From: DATKYV01 sp035528275
GTDB taxonomy: Bacteria; Acidobacteriota; Terriglobia; UBA7540
Length of the DNA: 13,757 nt
Reading direction: 5' to 3'
Assembly: GCA_035528275.1 (NCBI GenBank)
Contig: DATKYV010000372.1
Span: 1 to 13,757 of the forward strand
The translations under genes were made by a program, and so were the position numbers. The notes under the pieces were generated by a model. It saw only the letters and a program-made list of their open reading frames with translations, ran no database searches and was not told where the DNA came from. This document shows, in pieces, positions 6,581-13,757 of the stretch (the stretch's first letter is position 1; every line of letters begins with the position of its first letter).

Positions 6581-9376
6581 ATGCGAATTCTCAAAAACCC
6601 CCTGGTGATCGTCACGCTGGTCATCGTCATCTTGGCGGCATATTACCGGGAGGTTCGGACGAAGCCCATCAGCCAGGCGTTTTTTGCGGCGGCCTTGGGC
6701 GCGTACCAGGAGCAGGATTACAAGCGATCCATGGAATTGCTCGAACAAGCCGGCCAACTCAATTCCCTCGAGAGCGCTATCCCGGCGCTTTACGGGTGGA
6801 ATCTCCTCAAAACGGGGGATTACACCGGGGCGCGCCGGCAATTCGCCCACGCCCTGTTGTTGAATCCCCATTTGGACGATCCCCGGCTGGGCCTGGCTTT
6901 GACCTGGCTCGAACAGGGCGAGGATGCCCGGGCTCTGGCGTCTTTTCAGCGGCTGGCCCCGGTGACCCGCAATACGCTTGACGTCCGCGTGGCCATGGCC
7001 AGAGCCAACCGCATTTTGGGTGAGAATCAGATGGCGCGGCAATTGGCCGCCGGCGTCCTCCGACAGGATCCGGGAAACAAACTGGCGGCCAACGAGCTGA
7101 CGATCCTCACCGGCACCGCCGATCTCGAGTCTCTGGAATCAACACCGCCTGTTGCGCCACGCCCGTCCAATCTGGTCCTGGCCGCGCGGCTCGAAGACGG
7201 TTTCTTTCAGGTCCCCGAAGGGAATGATTGGAAGAGGATGTATGTGGTGGGAGTGAACATCGGACCGGCCACGCCGGGCCACTTCGCCTCCGAACCGCCG
7301 GTGGAGTCTTCTCTGTACCTGGACTGGTTGAGACAGATCGGCGCTATGAGGGCGAACACCATCCGTGTGTACACGCTCTTCCCGCCGGGCTTTTATCGCG
7401 CCCTTTACACGTACAATCAGGAGAACCCGCAAGCTCCCCTCTACTTGCTTCAGGAAATCTGGCTCAAAGATCCCCCGGAGGGCAATCTCTACGACGAAGC
7501 CTTCATGGCGGACTTTGAGAAGGAAACTCGCGACGTGGTTGATGCCGTCCACGGGCAGAAGGACCTCCCCATCGTCAGAGGACATGCCGGCGGGATCTAC
7601 TCTCTCGATGTATCGGCTTACGTTCTGGGCTGGCTGGTGGGCCGCGAGGTCGAGTCGCACGTGGTCATCACCACCAACCTTCGCAATCCGGGCGCAAGCA
7701 GCTTTGAAGGTTCATATCTCAAGATCCAGAAGGGCAATCCCACGGAAGTGTGGCTGGCGCGGATGTGCGACTCGGTTGTCGATTACGAGGCGAGCCGCTA
7801 CAACGCTCAGCGGCCGGTTGCCTTTGTCAACTGGCCGCCCCTGGACCCGCTGACCCATGCGACGGAGTTGAGACTCGTTGATGAGCTCCGCATCCGAAGA
7901 GAACAGGGCGAGAAACTGGCCCCTCTGGGGTTGGGCGTTCAGGACGACCTCGATGTCGTCTCCCTGGACGAGGAGAAGATATCGCCCAAGCCCGAACTGA
8001 AGGCGGGATACTTCGCCCTCTATCACGTCTATCCTTTCTGGCCGGATTTCATTTTCCTGGACCCGCAATATCGGGAGGCGCGAGACGAGCAGGGTTTGAA
8101 CAGCTACTGGGGCTACCTACTCGACCTGAAGAAACACTACCGGAAGACACCCCTTCTGGTGGGAGAGTACGGGCTCTCCACCAGCTTGGGCATCGCGCAC
8201 TTCGTCCCCAACGGGCTGAACCACGGAGGCCTCAGCGAAGCCCAGCAGGGCGCGGGCCTGGTGCGGCTCACCACCAACATCCGGGAGGGTGGGTGCGCCG
8301 GCGGGCTGGTCTTCGAATGGATTGATGAGTGGTGGAAATCAAACTGGATCGCGGAGGATTTCGAGAAACCGTATTACCGCAAGGCGCTTTGGCACAACGA
8401 CATGAACCCCGAACAGTCCTTCGGGATTCTCAAATTCGCCCTGAGGAAGCCCCCGTCTTTCGTCAAGGTCGGAGAGGCACCGGCGGCTACTTTATCCGAG
8501 AATGCAAGTGCGGGCGTCCCGCGGCCACCTTTGATTCGCGCCATCGAAACGAGCTTCGACCCTTCGGCGCTTTACGTGGACCTGGTTCTCAACACCCCGT
8601 TGGGAACCGTCCCGGACTGGTCCGCGGGGGGATATCTTCTGACGATCAATACCTGCGACGCTCCGTGCGGGTCCGGCAGGCTGCCTTTTGTCGGCGGCGT
8701 GCGAGTGGAAAGCGGAGCCAACTTCCTGGTCCACTGGACCGGACCGGAATCTTCCCTGCTGCTCGTCGCCCGCAACTACAACCCCTATCAGGACGTGCCG
8801 GTCGAAGGGGTCCCGGGCCTGCGTGAAATTTTCGTGCCTCGCAACTTTCATACGGGATTCAACCCCGACGAGCCGTTCGAGGAAATGATTATTGAAACCA
8901 ACCGGCGCCGTTATGGAAAGGACGGAACTTTCTTCCCGCCCGAGCGCTACAGCCGCAGCCTGCTTCGCTACGGGGTTTTCGATCCGGTCGCCGGGGATTA
9001 TGATTCCCTGGGGCAGGTCTACTTCGATGCCGATCGCGGAAGGATCCGCCTGCGGCTCTCCTGGGCGCTCCTGCTGGCCCTGGATCCGTCCGACGGGTTC
9101 ATCTTCAATGGAACCGACGGCGAGGGAAAGACGATCGGGAAGGAGTCCCGGCACATCAGGCTTGCGGCGGTCACCTATATGAAGAGAAGTGGGACCGCGG
9201 AGGGCGAGCCCATCCAGGTCCTCGCCCAAAGGGCGGGAGACCGGGTGATCAGCGAAGCGTGGACGATTCCCTGGCCCAGGTGGTCGTCGGTGGAAGCCTG
9301 GGCGATTCCCAAGAAAAGCTATGTGGTCCTCAGAAACGTATTCGGTAAGATGACGGGACACCCCGCGGAGGAATGA
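6581..9376 (+). CDS. Membrane-anchored TPR protein with glycoside-hydrolase-like and C-terminal beta-rich regions (paralogue B)
   Basis: Protein of 931 residues from the ATG at 6581, preceded by TAAGG at 6568-6572 (8-nt spacing). The frame is open from 6461, but the N-terminus from 6581 (MRILKNP plus a helix at about 7-24) aligns with paralogue A, whereas the upstream 40 residues are Arg/Gly-rich and lack a partner there. A basic N-terminus before the helix predicts a periplasmic body. TPRs run from about 30 to 170. The glycosidase-like region is about 215-625: VGVNIGPATPG, ANTIRVYTLFPP, GWLVGREVESH (E356, E358), FVNWPPLDP, LLVGEYG (E529) and VFEWIDEWW (E579, E583). E356 sits where clan GH-A enzymes carry the acid/base and E529 where they carry the nucleophile (inference from motif order). 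A beta-rich, CBM9/DOMON-like C-terminal region follows from about 653. A likely role is trimming, branching or transglycosylating the exported glycan in the periplasm. The stop overlaps the start of the beta-barrel gene by 4 nt. Confidence 0.86.
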   Translation: MRILKNPLVIVTLVIVILAAYYREVRTKPISQAFFAAALGAYQEQDYKRSMELLEQAGQLNSLESAIPALYGWNLLKTGDYTGARRQFAHALLLNPHLDDPRLGLALTWLEQGEDARALASFQRLAPVTRNTLDVRVAMARANRILGENQMARQLAAGVLRQDPGNKLAANELTILTGTADLESLESTPPVAPRPSNLVLAARLEDGFFQVPEGNDWKRMYVVGVNIGPATPGHFASEPPVESSLYLDWLRQIGAMRANTIRVYTLFPPGFYRALYTYNQENPQAPLYLLQEIWLKDPPEGNLYDEAFMADFEKETRDVVDAVHGQKDLPIVRGHAGGIYSLDVSAYVLGWLVGREVESHVVITTNLRNPGASSFEGSYLKIQKGNPTEVWLARMCDSVVDYEASRYNAQRPVAFVNWPPLDPLTHATELRLVDELRIRREQGEKLAPLGLGVQDDLDVVSLDEEKISPKPELKAGYFALYHVYPFWPDFIFLDPQYREARDEQGLNSYWGYLLDLKKHYRKTPLLVGEYGLSTSLGIAHFVPNGLNHGGLSEAQQGAGLVRLTTNIREGGCAGGLVFEWIDEWWKSNWIAEDFEKPYYRKALWHNDMNPEQSFGILKFALRKPPSFVKVGEAPAATLSENASAGVPRPPLIRAIETSFDPSALYVDLVLNTPLGTVPDWSAGGYLLTINTCDAPCGSGRLPFVGGVRVESGANFLVHWTGPESSLLLVARNYNPYQDVPVEGVPGLREIFVPRNFHTGFNPDEPFEEMIIETNRRRYGKDGTFFPPERYSRSLLRYGVFDPVAGDYDSLGQVYFDADRGRIRLRLSWALLLALDPSDGFIFNGTDGEGKTIGKESRHIRLAAVTYMKRSGTAEGEPIQVLAQRAGDRVISEAWTIPWPRWSSVEAWAIPKKSYVVLRNVFGKMTGHPAEE
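9367..9372 (+). promoter_or_regulatory. Ribosome binding site GGAGGA for the beta-barrel gene
   Basis: GGAGGA lies inside the last codons of paralogue B, directly before ATGATG at 9373-9378. It is adjacent to the first ATG and 3 nt from the second, so spacing is tight for either. With the ATGA stop/start overlap this suggests translational coupling of the two genes. Confidence 0.5.
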
Positions 9377-12300
9377 TGGGGCTTTACAGAAATGAGTGGA
9401 GAAGAATAAGGCGACTGGCTGGCTTTTTCCTGCTGGCGGGCTGCCTGGGAGTGGTGGGGGGCTTGAACCTCGCCGCCCAGACGGCGGCACGGCTTCCGGA
9501 CGCGGCGGCCGCGCAGTTACGGGCCCAAGCCGACAAAGACTTTGCCACCCAGAATTTTTCCGACGCGCTCGAGAACTACCTGCGCGTCTACCCGAACTAC
9601 GGGGGAGACTTCGAGCTTAACCGGCGCATCGGATGGATCTATTTCAGCGGGCCGCGAACCGAGTGGCGAAGGGCGATCCCTTTTCTGCGGAAAGCCCATC
9701 AGCTTCAACCCACCAACGTCGACGTGCTGCGCGACCTCGCTTCGGTAGCCTCGTGGGCTCGCCTCTTCGATGAAGCCGTACCGATGTATCGGGAGCTGGT
9801 CCGTCTCGCACCCTCCGTGGCCGCCTACCGGCTGCAGTTCGCGCGAGTGCTCTCCTGGTCCGGCCAGGACGAGGAGGCGGTACGCGAATACCGGGCCTAC
9901 TTGGGCCAGTCGCCGTCCGACTTCTCGGCCCGGAACGAACTGGGAACCCTGCTGGCCCGGCGGAAAGATTTCTCCGGCGCATCCGAGCAGTTCAACTATG
10001 TCCTTCGCTTTCAGCCCCGGAATGCCGGGGCCCGCCTGGGGCTGGCGCAGGTTTCCGCCTGGTCCGGTGATTTGCGTCCCGCCCTCGCCCAGGTGGACGC
10101 GCTTATTTCCGACCAGCCGCGCAATTTCGACGCTCGCCTCCTCAAAGCCTTCATCCATTTGTGGCTGGGGGAGCTCGACGAATCCAAGCAGCTCTTCACC
10201 GCCCTGGCCAAGGAGAGTCCCGGGAACGCCGACGTCGAGCAGGGATTGAAAACCATCGCCGAACTTAAGGCTCCCGGCGCCCCGCCGGTCCGGCCCGCTC
10301 CGCCCGGTCAGCCCACGCAGCCCGTCCGGCCCACGGAGCTTCAGCTGGCCGAGCAGGCGGAAGCCGAAGCGCGCTACCCGGAAGCCATCGCCCACTATCG
10401 CGAATATCTCTCGGCATCTCCTGACGATGACGACGCGCGCTTTCGCTTGGCGCGAGTCCTGGGATGGAACAAGCAGTACGCGGAGTCGGAAAGCATCCTT
10501 CGGGGGTTTGTGGAGAAGTATCCGCAGAATCCCGAGGGATTCGTGCAGCTCGCCAGAGTTCTTCGCTGGGACGAGAAATACGCCGACGCCATTGCGGCGT
10601 ACCGGAAAGGCCTGGAGGTTCGGCCTCGCGACCCGGTCATCCATCTCGAACTCGCGCAGGTGTATTCCTCCATGAGGGATTTTCCCCGTTCCCTCGACGA
10701 GTACCGAATCGCCCGGGGCCTGAATCCGGAGAGCCTGGAGGCCCGGAAGGGCGTGGTGCGGGCGCTGATCTGGAACGCCGAGACGGAAGCCGCGAGGAAA
10801 GAACTCGCCGGACTTCAGCGCACCAACGCCGACGACCCTGAGGTCGCCGCGCTGCAGCAACAACTGGAGCTGTTCGAGATTGACCGGGCTCGGATCCAGT
10901 CACCCGAGCGGGCGGCGGAATACCTGCGCGCTCAGGTGGAGAAAGACCCCCAGAACATCGCGGCGCGAGTCGAGCTTGCCGACGTGTATCTCGCTCGGGG
11001 AGAATTTCCCCCGGGAATCAAAGAACTGCGCGCCGCCTTGGAATTGAAACCCGACCGCGACGACCTTCGCTTGAAATTGGGCAGGGTTCTGAGTTGGAAC
11101 CGCGAATATCCGGAGTCCATTCGCCTGTACCGCCAATGGATGAACGGCCATCCCGGCGACCAGAATGTGCGCCTGGAACTGGCGCGCGTGTTGAGCTGGA
11201 ACAAGGACTATGACGGCGCCGTGGCCGAGTACCAGGAGATCCTGAAGAGCAATCCCAACAACATGGCGGCTCGCCTGGAAATGGCGCGCGTCTTGAGCTG
11301 GGCCAAGCAGTACGGCCCCGCCCTCGAGAACTACGATCAGGTGCTCGAGCAGGACCCGAAGAATTACGACGCTTTGCTGGGGAAAGGGCGGGTTTACAGC
11401 TACCAGTCGCGCTGGTCGGATTCCCTTAAAGCCTACGACGCGGCGCTCAAAGCCCGGCCCAAGGAACCAGAGGCGAGCCGGGATCGGGCGCAAGCGCTTC
11501 TCTGGTCGGGCGATGCCGCGGCGGCGCAGCCCATCCTCGCCGGCCTTCACGCCGAGAATCCCACGGATACCGCCGTGCTTATTTCTCTCGCCTCGTCTGA
11601 AAATGCCCTGGCGCGCCCCGACCGGGCTCTCAACTTGCTGGACGAGGCGCAGAGACTGGAACCCACCAATGCCGACGCCGCAGCCCTGCGGAAACAGATT
11701 CGCGCCGCGTTGCGGCCCGAACTCCGGCTGGGCTGGAGTTACCTCCGGGACACCGAAGCGCTCAACATCTGGGCGTATCGGGTGGACTTCAGCTTCAACC
11801 TCCATCCCCGGCTGCGGACTTACGTGAAGGTGGACTACCTTCCCAGTTCGGCTTTGGCGGCGCTTTTCGGCTATCCGGTGTACGGCGGGCCCGAGGCAGT
11901 CTTCGCCCCCAACGTCCCCCTCGACGGGTTCATCCCGTCCCCAACCCTTCTCAATGAACCTGATTTCCCGGATGGGTTTCTCGTTCCCGGCGGGACTCGG
12001 ATCCGTCAGTCCGCCGGCCAGTTTCAGGCGGGCGGGTCAATGCGCGTCAACCGGTGGTTCTCCTGGACAGGCGGGGCGGGCGCCATCATGCTGCGGCACG
12101 GCGGCCCGGATTTGGACGCCGCGGGGCTCCCCACCTCCCGCACGCGCTTCATCTATAACGCCTCACCGACGTTTCATCTCGGCCGCCACGTCCTGTTCAG
12201 TCTGGGCTCCTCGCGGCAGTACTGGGCTTACACGCCGAAGTCCACGGCCCAGGAGATTCATGTCGATGAACTCACGGGAAGCCTCGTCTTGATGCCCAAC

Positions 12301-12891
12301 AACCGCTCGCGAATTGCCCTGGGCTACTATCACCGCCAGATTTCCCGGCCCTTCCAGATCCCTGATATCTTCGTATTCGATCCGGATTTGCTACCGGAGC
12401 CGGGACCGGTCCTGGTCTTCGAGGGCCGTTCGTTCAAGAAAATCGGCAATGGCGCTACCCTGACCGCCACCGGGATTCTCTACCGTGGGGAAAACACGGA
12501 ATTCGAGGTGGGATACGATGCCATGGCGTTTGGCTACAACCATCCGCCGGGATTGCCCGCGCCGGAATTCTATTTGAATACGGGAGTGTTCACTCCCAGC
12601 TTCTATCAGCGCCATGCGGGCACGATGCGCCTCGGACTGAGCCCGTCACGATACATCCATTGGGACCTCCACGGGTCGGCGGGAGTCCAGCAGATACGCC
12701 AGGCGCCGCATTTGAGTTTCAGCTCCACGGCAGGCAGCCGGCTCGATTTCAACTTTACGGATAGCGTCACCCTGAGCCTCGGCTACGATTACTTTAACGC
12801 GGCCTCGGCAGTTCAGGCCATCATCGTGGCTGCCCCTATGGGCGCCTATCACAGCAATCAGGTCACGGCGGGCTTGCGTTTTCGGTTCTAG
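9373..12891 (+). CDS. Exported TPR-array protein with C-terminal outer-membrane beta-barrel (BcsC/PgaA/YaiO-like exporter)
   Basis: Protein of 1172 residues, close to the size of BcsC. A basic N-terminus (RNEWRRIRR) and hydrophobic stretch at about 15-33 form a signal sequence. It contains LAGC at 21-24, a good lipobox, but the hydrophobic part runs on past the Cys and LAAQ/TAA offers a signal peptidase I site, so lipidation is uncertain. TPRs fill about 45-290 and 320-775, split by a proline-rich linker at about 300-320. The clearest copies share a VLSW motif at exact 34-residue spacing: GRVLSW at 570, ARVLSW at 604 and ARVLSW at 638. From about 780 to the end alternating aromatic/polar strands form a beta-barrel, and the protein ends GLRFRF with the terminal Phe typical of Bam substrates. 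By analogy with BcsC and PgaA, the TPRs would guide polysaccharide across the periplasm and the barrel let it out. It overlaps the preceding gene; ATG at 9376 is an equally possible start. No terminator with a T tract follows the stop. Confidence 0.88.
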   Translation: MMGLYRNEWRRIRRLAGFFLLAGCLGVVGGLNLAAQTAARLPDAAAAQLRAQADKDFATQNFSDALENYLRVYPNYGGDFELNRRIGWIYFSGPRTEWRRAIPFLRKAHQLQPTNVDVLRDLASVASWARLFDEAVPMYRELVRLAPSVAAYRLQFARVLSWSGQDEEAVREYRAYLGQSPSDFSARNELGTLLARRKDFSGASEQFNYVLRFQPRNAGARLGLAQVSAWSGDLRPALAQVDALISDQPRNFDARLLKAFIHLWLGELDESKQLFTALAKESPGNADVEQGLKTIAELKAPGAPPVRPAPPGQPTQPVRPTELQLAEQAEAEARYPEAIAHYREYLSASPDDDDARFRLARVLGWNKQYAESESILRGFVEKYPQNPEGFVQLARVLRWDEKYADAIAAYRKGLEVRPRDPVIHLELAQVYSSMRDFPRSLDEYRIARGLNPESLEARKGVVRALIWNAETEAARKELAGLQRTNADDPEVAALQQQLELFEIDRARIQSPERAAEYLRAQVEKDPQNIAARVELADVYLARGEFPPGIKELRAALELKPDRDDLRLKLGRVLSWNREYPESIRLYRQWMNGHPGDQNVRLELARVLSWNKDYDGAVAEYQEILKSNPNNMAARLEMARVLSWAKQYGPALENYDQVLEQDPKNYDALLGKGRVYSYQSRWSDSLKAYDAALKARPKEPEASRDRAQALLWSGDAAAAQPILAGLHAENPTDTAVLISLASSENALARPDRALNLLDEAQRLEPTNADAAALRKQIRAALRPELRLGWSYLRDTEALNIWAYRVDFSFNLHPRLRTYVKVDYLPSSALAALFGYPVYGGPEAVFAPNVPLDGFIPSPTLLNEPDFPDGFLVPGGTRIRQSAGQFQAGGSMRVNRWFSWTGGAGAIMLRHGGPDLDAAGLPTSRTRFIYNASPTFHLGRHVLFSLGSSRQYWAYTPKSTAQEIHVDELTGSLVLMPNNRSRIALGYYHRQISRPFQIPDIFVFDPDLLPEPGPVLVFEGRSFKKIGNGATLTATGILYRGENTEFEVGYDAMAFGYNHPPGLPAPEFYLNTGVFTPSFYQRHAGTMRLGLSPSRYIHWDLHGSAGVQQIRQAPHLSFSSTAGSRLDFNFTDSVTLSLGYDYFNAASAVQAIIVAAPMGAYHSNQVTAGLRFRF

Positions 12892-12968
12892 CCCTCTGGG
12901 TTGGCGATAACGGTCGCGTTTTCAAGTAGATACGGGCACGCAGGGTGTGGCCAAGAATCTCGAGTATA

Positions 12969-12980
12969 GTACTTAAGTAC
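12969..12980. repeat. 12-bp perfect palindrome GTACTTAAGTAC
   Basis: The sequence is identical to its reverse complement over all 12 bases. It lies just upstream of the proposed -35 box of the small secreted gene, a usual place for an operator bound by a dimeric regulator. The regulator is unknown and chance cannot be excluded. Confidence 0.45.
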
Positions 12981-12982
12981 CA

Positions 12983-13011
12983 TTGCGCCGGCGCGGCCCA
13001 AGTGGTATAGT
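12983..13011 (+). promoter_or_regulatory. Candidate sigma-70-type promoter TTGCGC-17-TATAGT
   Basis: TTGCGC at 12983-12988 and TATAGT at 13006-13011 are separated by 17 bp. The -10 matches TATAAT at five of six positions; the -35 matches TTGACA only at TTG. Transcription would start near 13018, giving a leader of about 57 nt before the ATG at 13075. Confidence 0.45.
12985..12994. repeat. 10-bp perfect palindrome GCGCCGGCGC
   Basis: A self-complementary 10-mer overlapping the proposed -35 hexamer (12983-12988). GC-only palindromes arise by chance more readily in this background, so it is weaker evidence than the AT-containing palindrome beside it. Confidence 0.35.
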
Positions 13012-13063
13012 CGCCAAGAAATCAAAGGCGGAAAAAGGCATTCGGGTACTGGGATTCAAGAAA

Positions 13064-13069
13064 AAGGAG
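13064..13069 (+). promoter_or_regulatory. Ribosome binding site AAGGAG
   Basis: A strong Shine-Dalgarno in an A-rich context, 5 nt before the ATG at 13075. It is clearer than those of most upstream genes and suggests efficient translation of the small secreted protein. Confidence 0.8.
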
Positions 13070-13074
13070 TCTCT

Positions 13075-13734
13075 ATGAAATCGCGGCGCTTCGTTCCCAT
13101 CCTGGCGTTGTTGGTTGTCGGTTCGTTCGCTACCCTCGGGTTCGCTGCCAAGAAAGGCGGGGTCAAGGGTGGCGGTGGTAACACGAGCAGCTTCATCTCG
13201 ATGGTGGCAACGGTAGATAACCAAGCGCAAGGCGTTTCCGGGGACACCCTTGGAGATTACACGGATGGCGTTGATGGCGTGCAGTGCTACATCAGCGTCA
13301 GCAAGAATGACGCCGACCTGGTGACGTACAACACCAGCCCCAGCCGCAAGCTTCACTTTGTGTTTGATTCGACGTCCCCGCCTTGGGAGGCCTCCAAGCT
13401 GCCCGAGTCGTTGGATGCCGAGATCGACTTCTTCGCCATCAACTACTACGGGAAATACATCAATATGGGAATCGGCACGACCGCTCAGGTCCAGATGGAC
13501 CTCGAGTTCAAAGTGGGGAGCTTGACGTACGAACTAGATTATGCGTCGCTCGCCGTTTATCGAAAAGACTTGAATACTTGGTTGATTACTTCGGACACGA
13601 ACGACCCTGACATGCCCGAGGGGAATCCCTTTGCTTGGAGCGACCAAGCTAAGTTGAATGTCATACGCCGCCACGCTCAGACGACGTATGGGGTCGTCAG
13701 CATGCCCTTCAGGGTCCGGATGACGGCGAATTAA
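13075..13734 (+). CDS. Small secreted protein of unknown function
   Basis: Protein of 219 residues. MKSRRF followed by a hydrophobic stretch to about residue 24 and GFAAKK gives a standard Sec signal peptide with likely cleavage after an Ala near 23-25. A short Gly/Lys-rich segment (KKGGVKGGGGN, about 26-36) follows. The mature part (about 183 residues) is polar, rich in Asp, Tyr, Ser and Thr, with alternating strand-like stretches (KLHFVF, AQVQMDLEF, LTYELDY, VVSMPFRVRM) that suggest a beta-rich fold. It has one Cys (in VQCYIS), so no internal disulphide. I do not recognise the family. It has its own likely promoter and strong ribosome binding site, so a link to the upstream export genes rests on proximity only. 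The frame ends TAATAA, and the window ends 23 nt after the first stop. Confidence 0.8.
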   Translation: MKSRRFVPILALLVVGSFATLGFAAKKGGVKGGGGNTSSFISMVATVDNQAQGVSGDTLGDYTDGVDGVQCYISVSKNDADLVTYNTSPSRKLHFVFDSTSPPWEASKLPESLDAEIDFFAINYYGKYINMGIGTTAQVQMDLEFKVGSLTYELDYASLAVYRKDLNTWLITSDTNDPDMPEGNPFAWSDQAKLNVIRRHAQTTYGVVSMPFRVRMTAN

Positions 13735-13757
13735 TAACGGTAGCGACTCGAGACGCA

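Larger units (their letters stand above)
12892..13074. other. Intergenic region with palindromes and a promoter for the small secreted gene
   Basis: The 183-nt gap separates the operon from the last gene. It contains two adjacent perfect palindromes (12969-12980, 12985-12994), two TATAGT hexamers (12965-12970 and 13006-13011) and CCAAGAA at 12951-12957 and again at 13014-13020. The 3' part is A-rich (AAATCAAAGGCGGAAAAAGG), as expected for a leader with a strong ribosome binding site. No hairpin plus T tract terminates the upstream operon within it. Confidence 0.5.

Noticed and set aside
12892..12935. Terminator after the beta-barrel gene
   Set aside because: Only a 3-bp CCC/GGG pair is seen and there is no proper stem with a T tract.
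1..13757. CRISPR array, tRNA, rRNA, transposase or integrase
   Set aside because: No regularly spaced repeats, no tRNA-like cloverleaf with the usual T-loop, and no recombinase-like protein were seen on either strand.

Overview
The window is a high-GC, gene-dense bacterial segment with almost every real gene on the + strand. A C-terminal outer-membrane beta-barrel (gene 5) and membrane-anchored extracytoplasmic enzymes-like proteins (genes 3 and 4) point to a diderm, Gram-negative-type organism. The overall style (long TPR proteins, HEAT protein next to a glycosyltransferase, many secreted proteins of unknown family) would fit Acidobacteriota or a relative. That placement is an impression, because the window has no rRNA or other phylogenetic marker.

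Layout. Positions 1-57 may hold the first codons of a divergent minus-strand gene. Positions 58-417 look non-coding and carry a diverged 23-bp direct repeat whose copies start exactly 200 nt apart. Then come five co-directional genes that read as one locus: (1) 418-1899, a HEAT-repeat protein with one N-terminal membrane helix; (2) 1926-3344, a membrane family-2 processive-type glycosyltransferase; (3) 3355-6300 and (4) 6581-9376, two tandem paralogues with a membrane anchor, TPRs, a glycoside-hydrolase-like central region and a C-terminal beta-rich region; (5) 9373-12891, an exported protein with many TPRs and a C-terminal beta-barrel. Gaps are 26 nt, 10 nt, 280 nt and a 4-nt overlap. The 280-nt gap between the paralogues carries two small perfect hairpins. 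After a 183-nt gap with two palindromes and a likely promoter, gene (6) 13075-13734 encodes a small secreted protein of no recognised family.

How the genes could work together (inference). The set looks like a synthase-dependent exopolysaccharide system, in outline like pga or bcs: an inner-membrane GT2 polymerises and translocates a glycan, the TPR/beta-barrel protein carries it across periplasm and outer membrane, and the TPR-glycosidase-like proteins act on or hold it in the periplasm. The HEAT protein, predicted to face the cytoplasm, could be an assembly or regulatory partner of the synthase. What sets it apart from the textbook systems is the HEAT partner, the absence of a PilZ domain or a recognisable deacetylase, and the duplicated TPR-glycosidase-like proteins. 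One paralogue has carboxylates where a retaining glycosidase needs them, and the other has lost them. Neither the polymer nor the enzyme activity can be read from the sequence.
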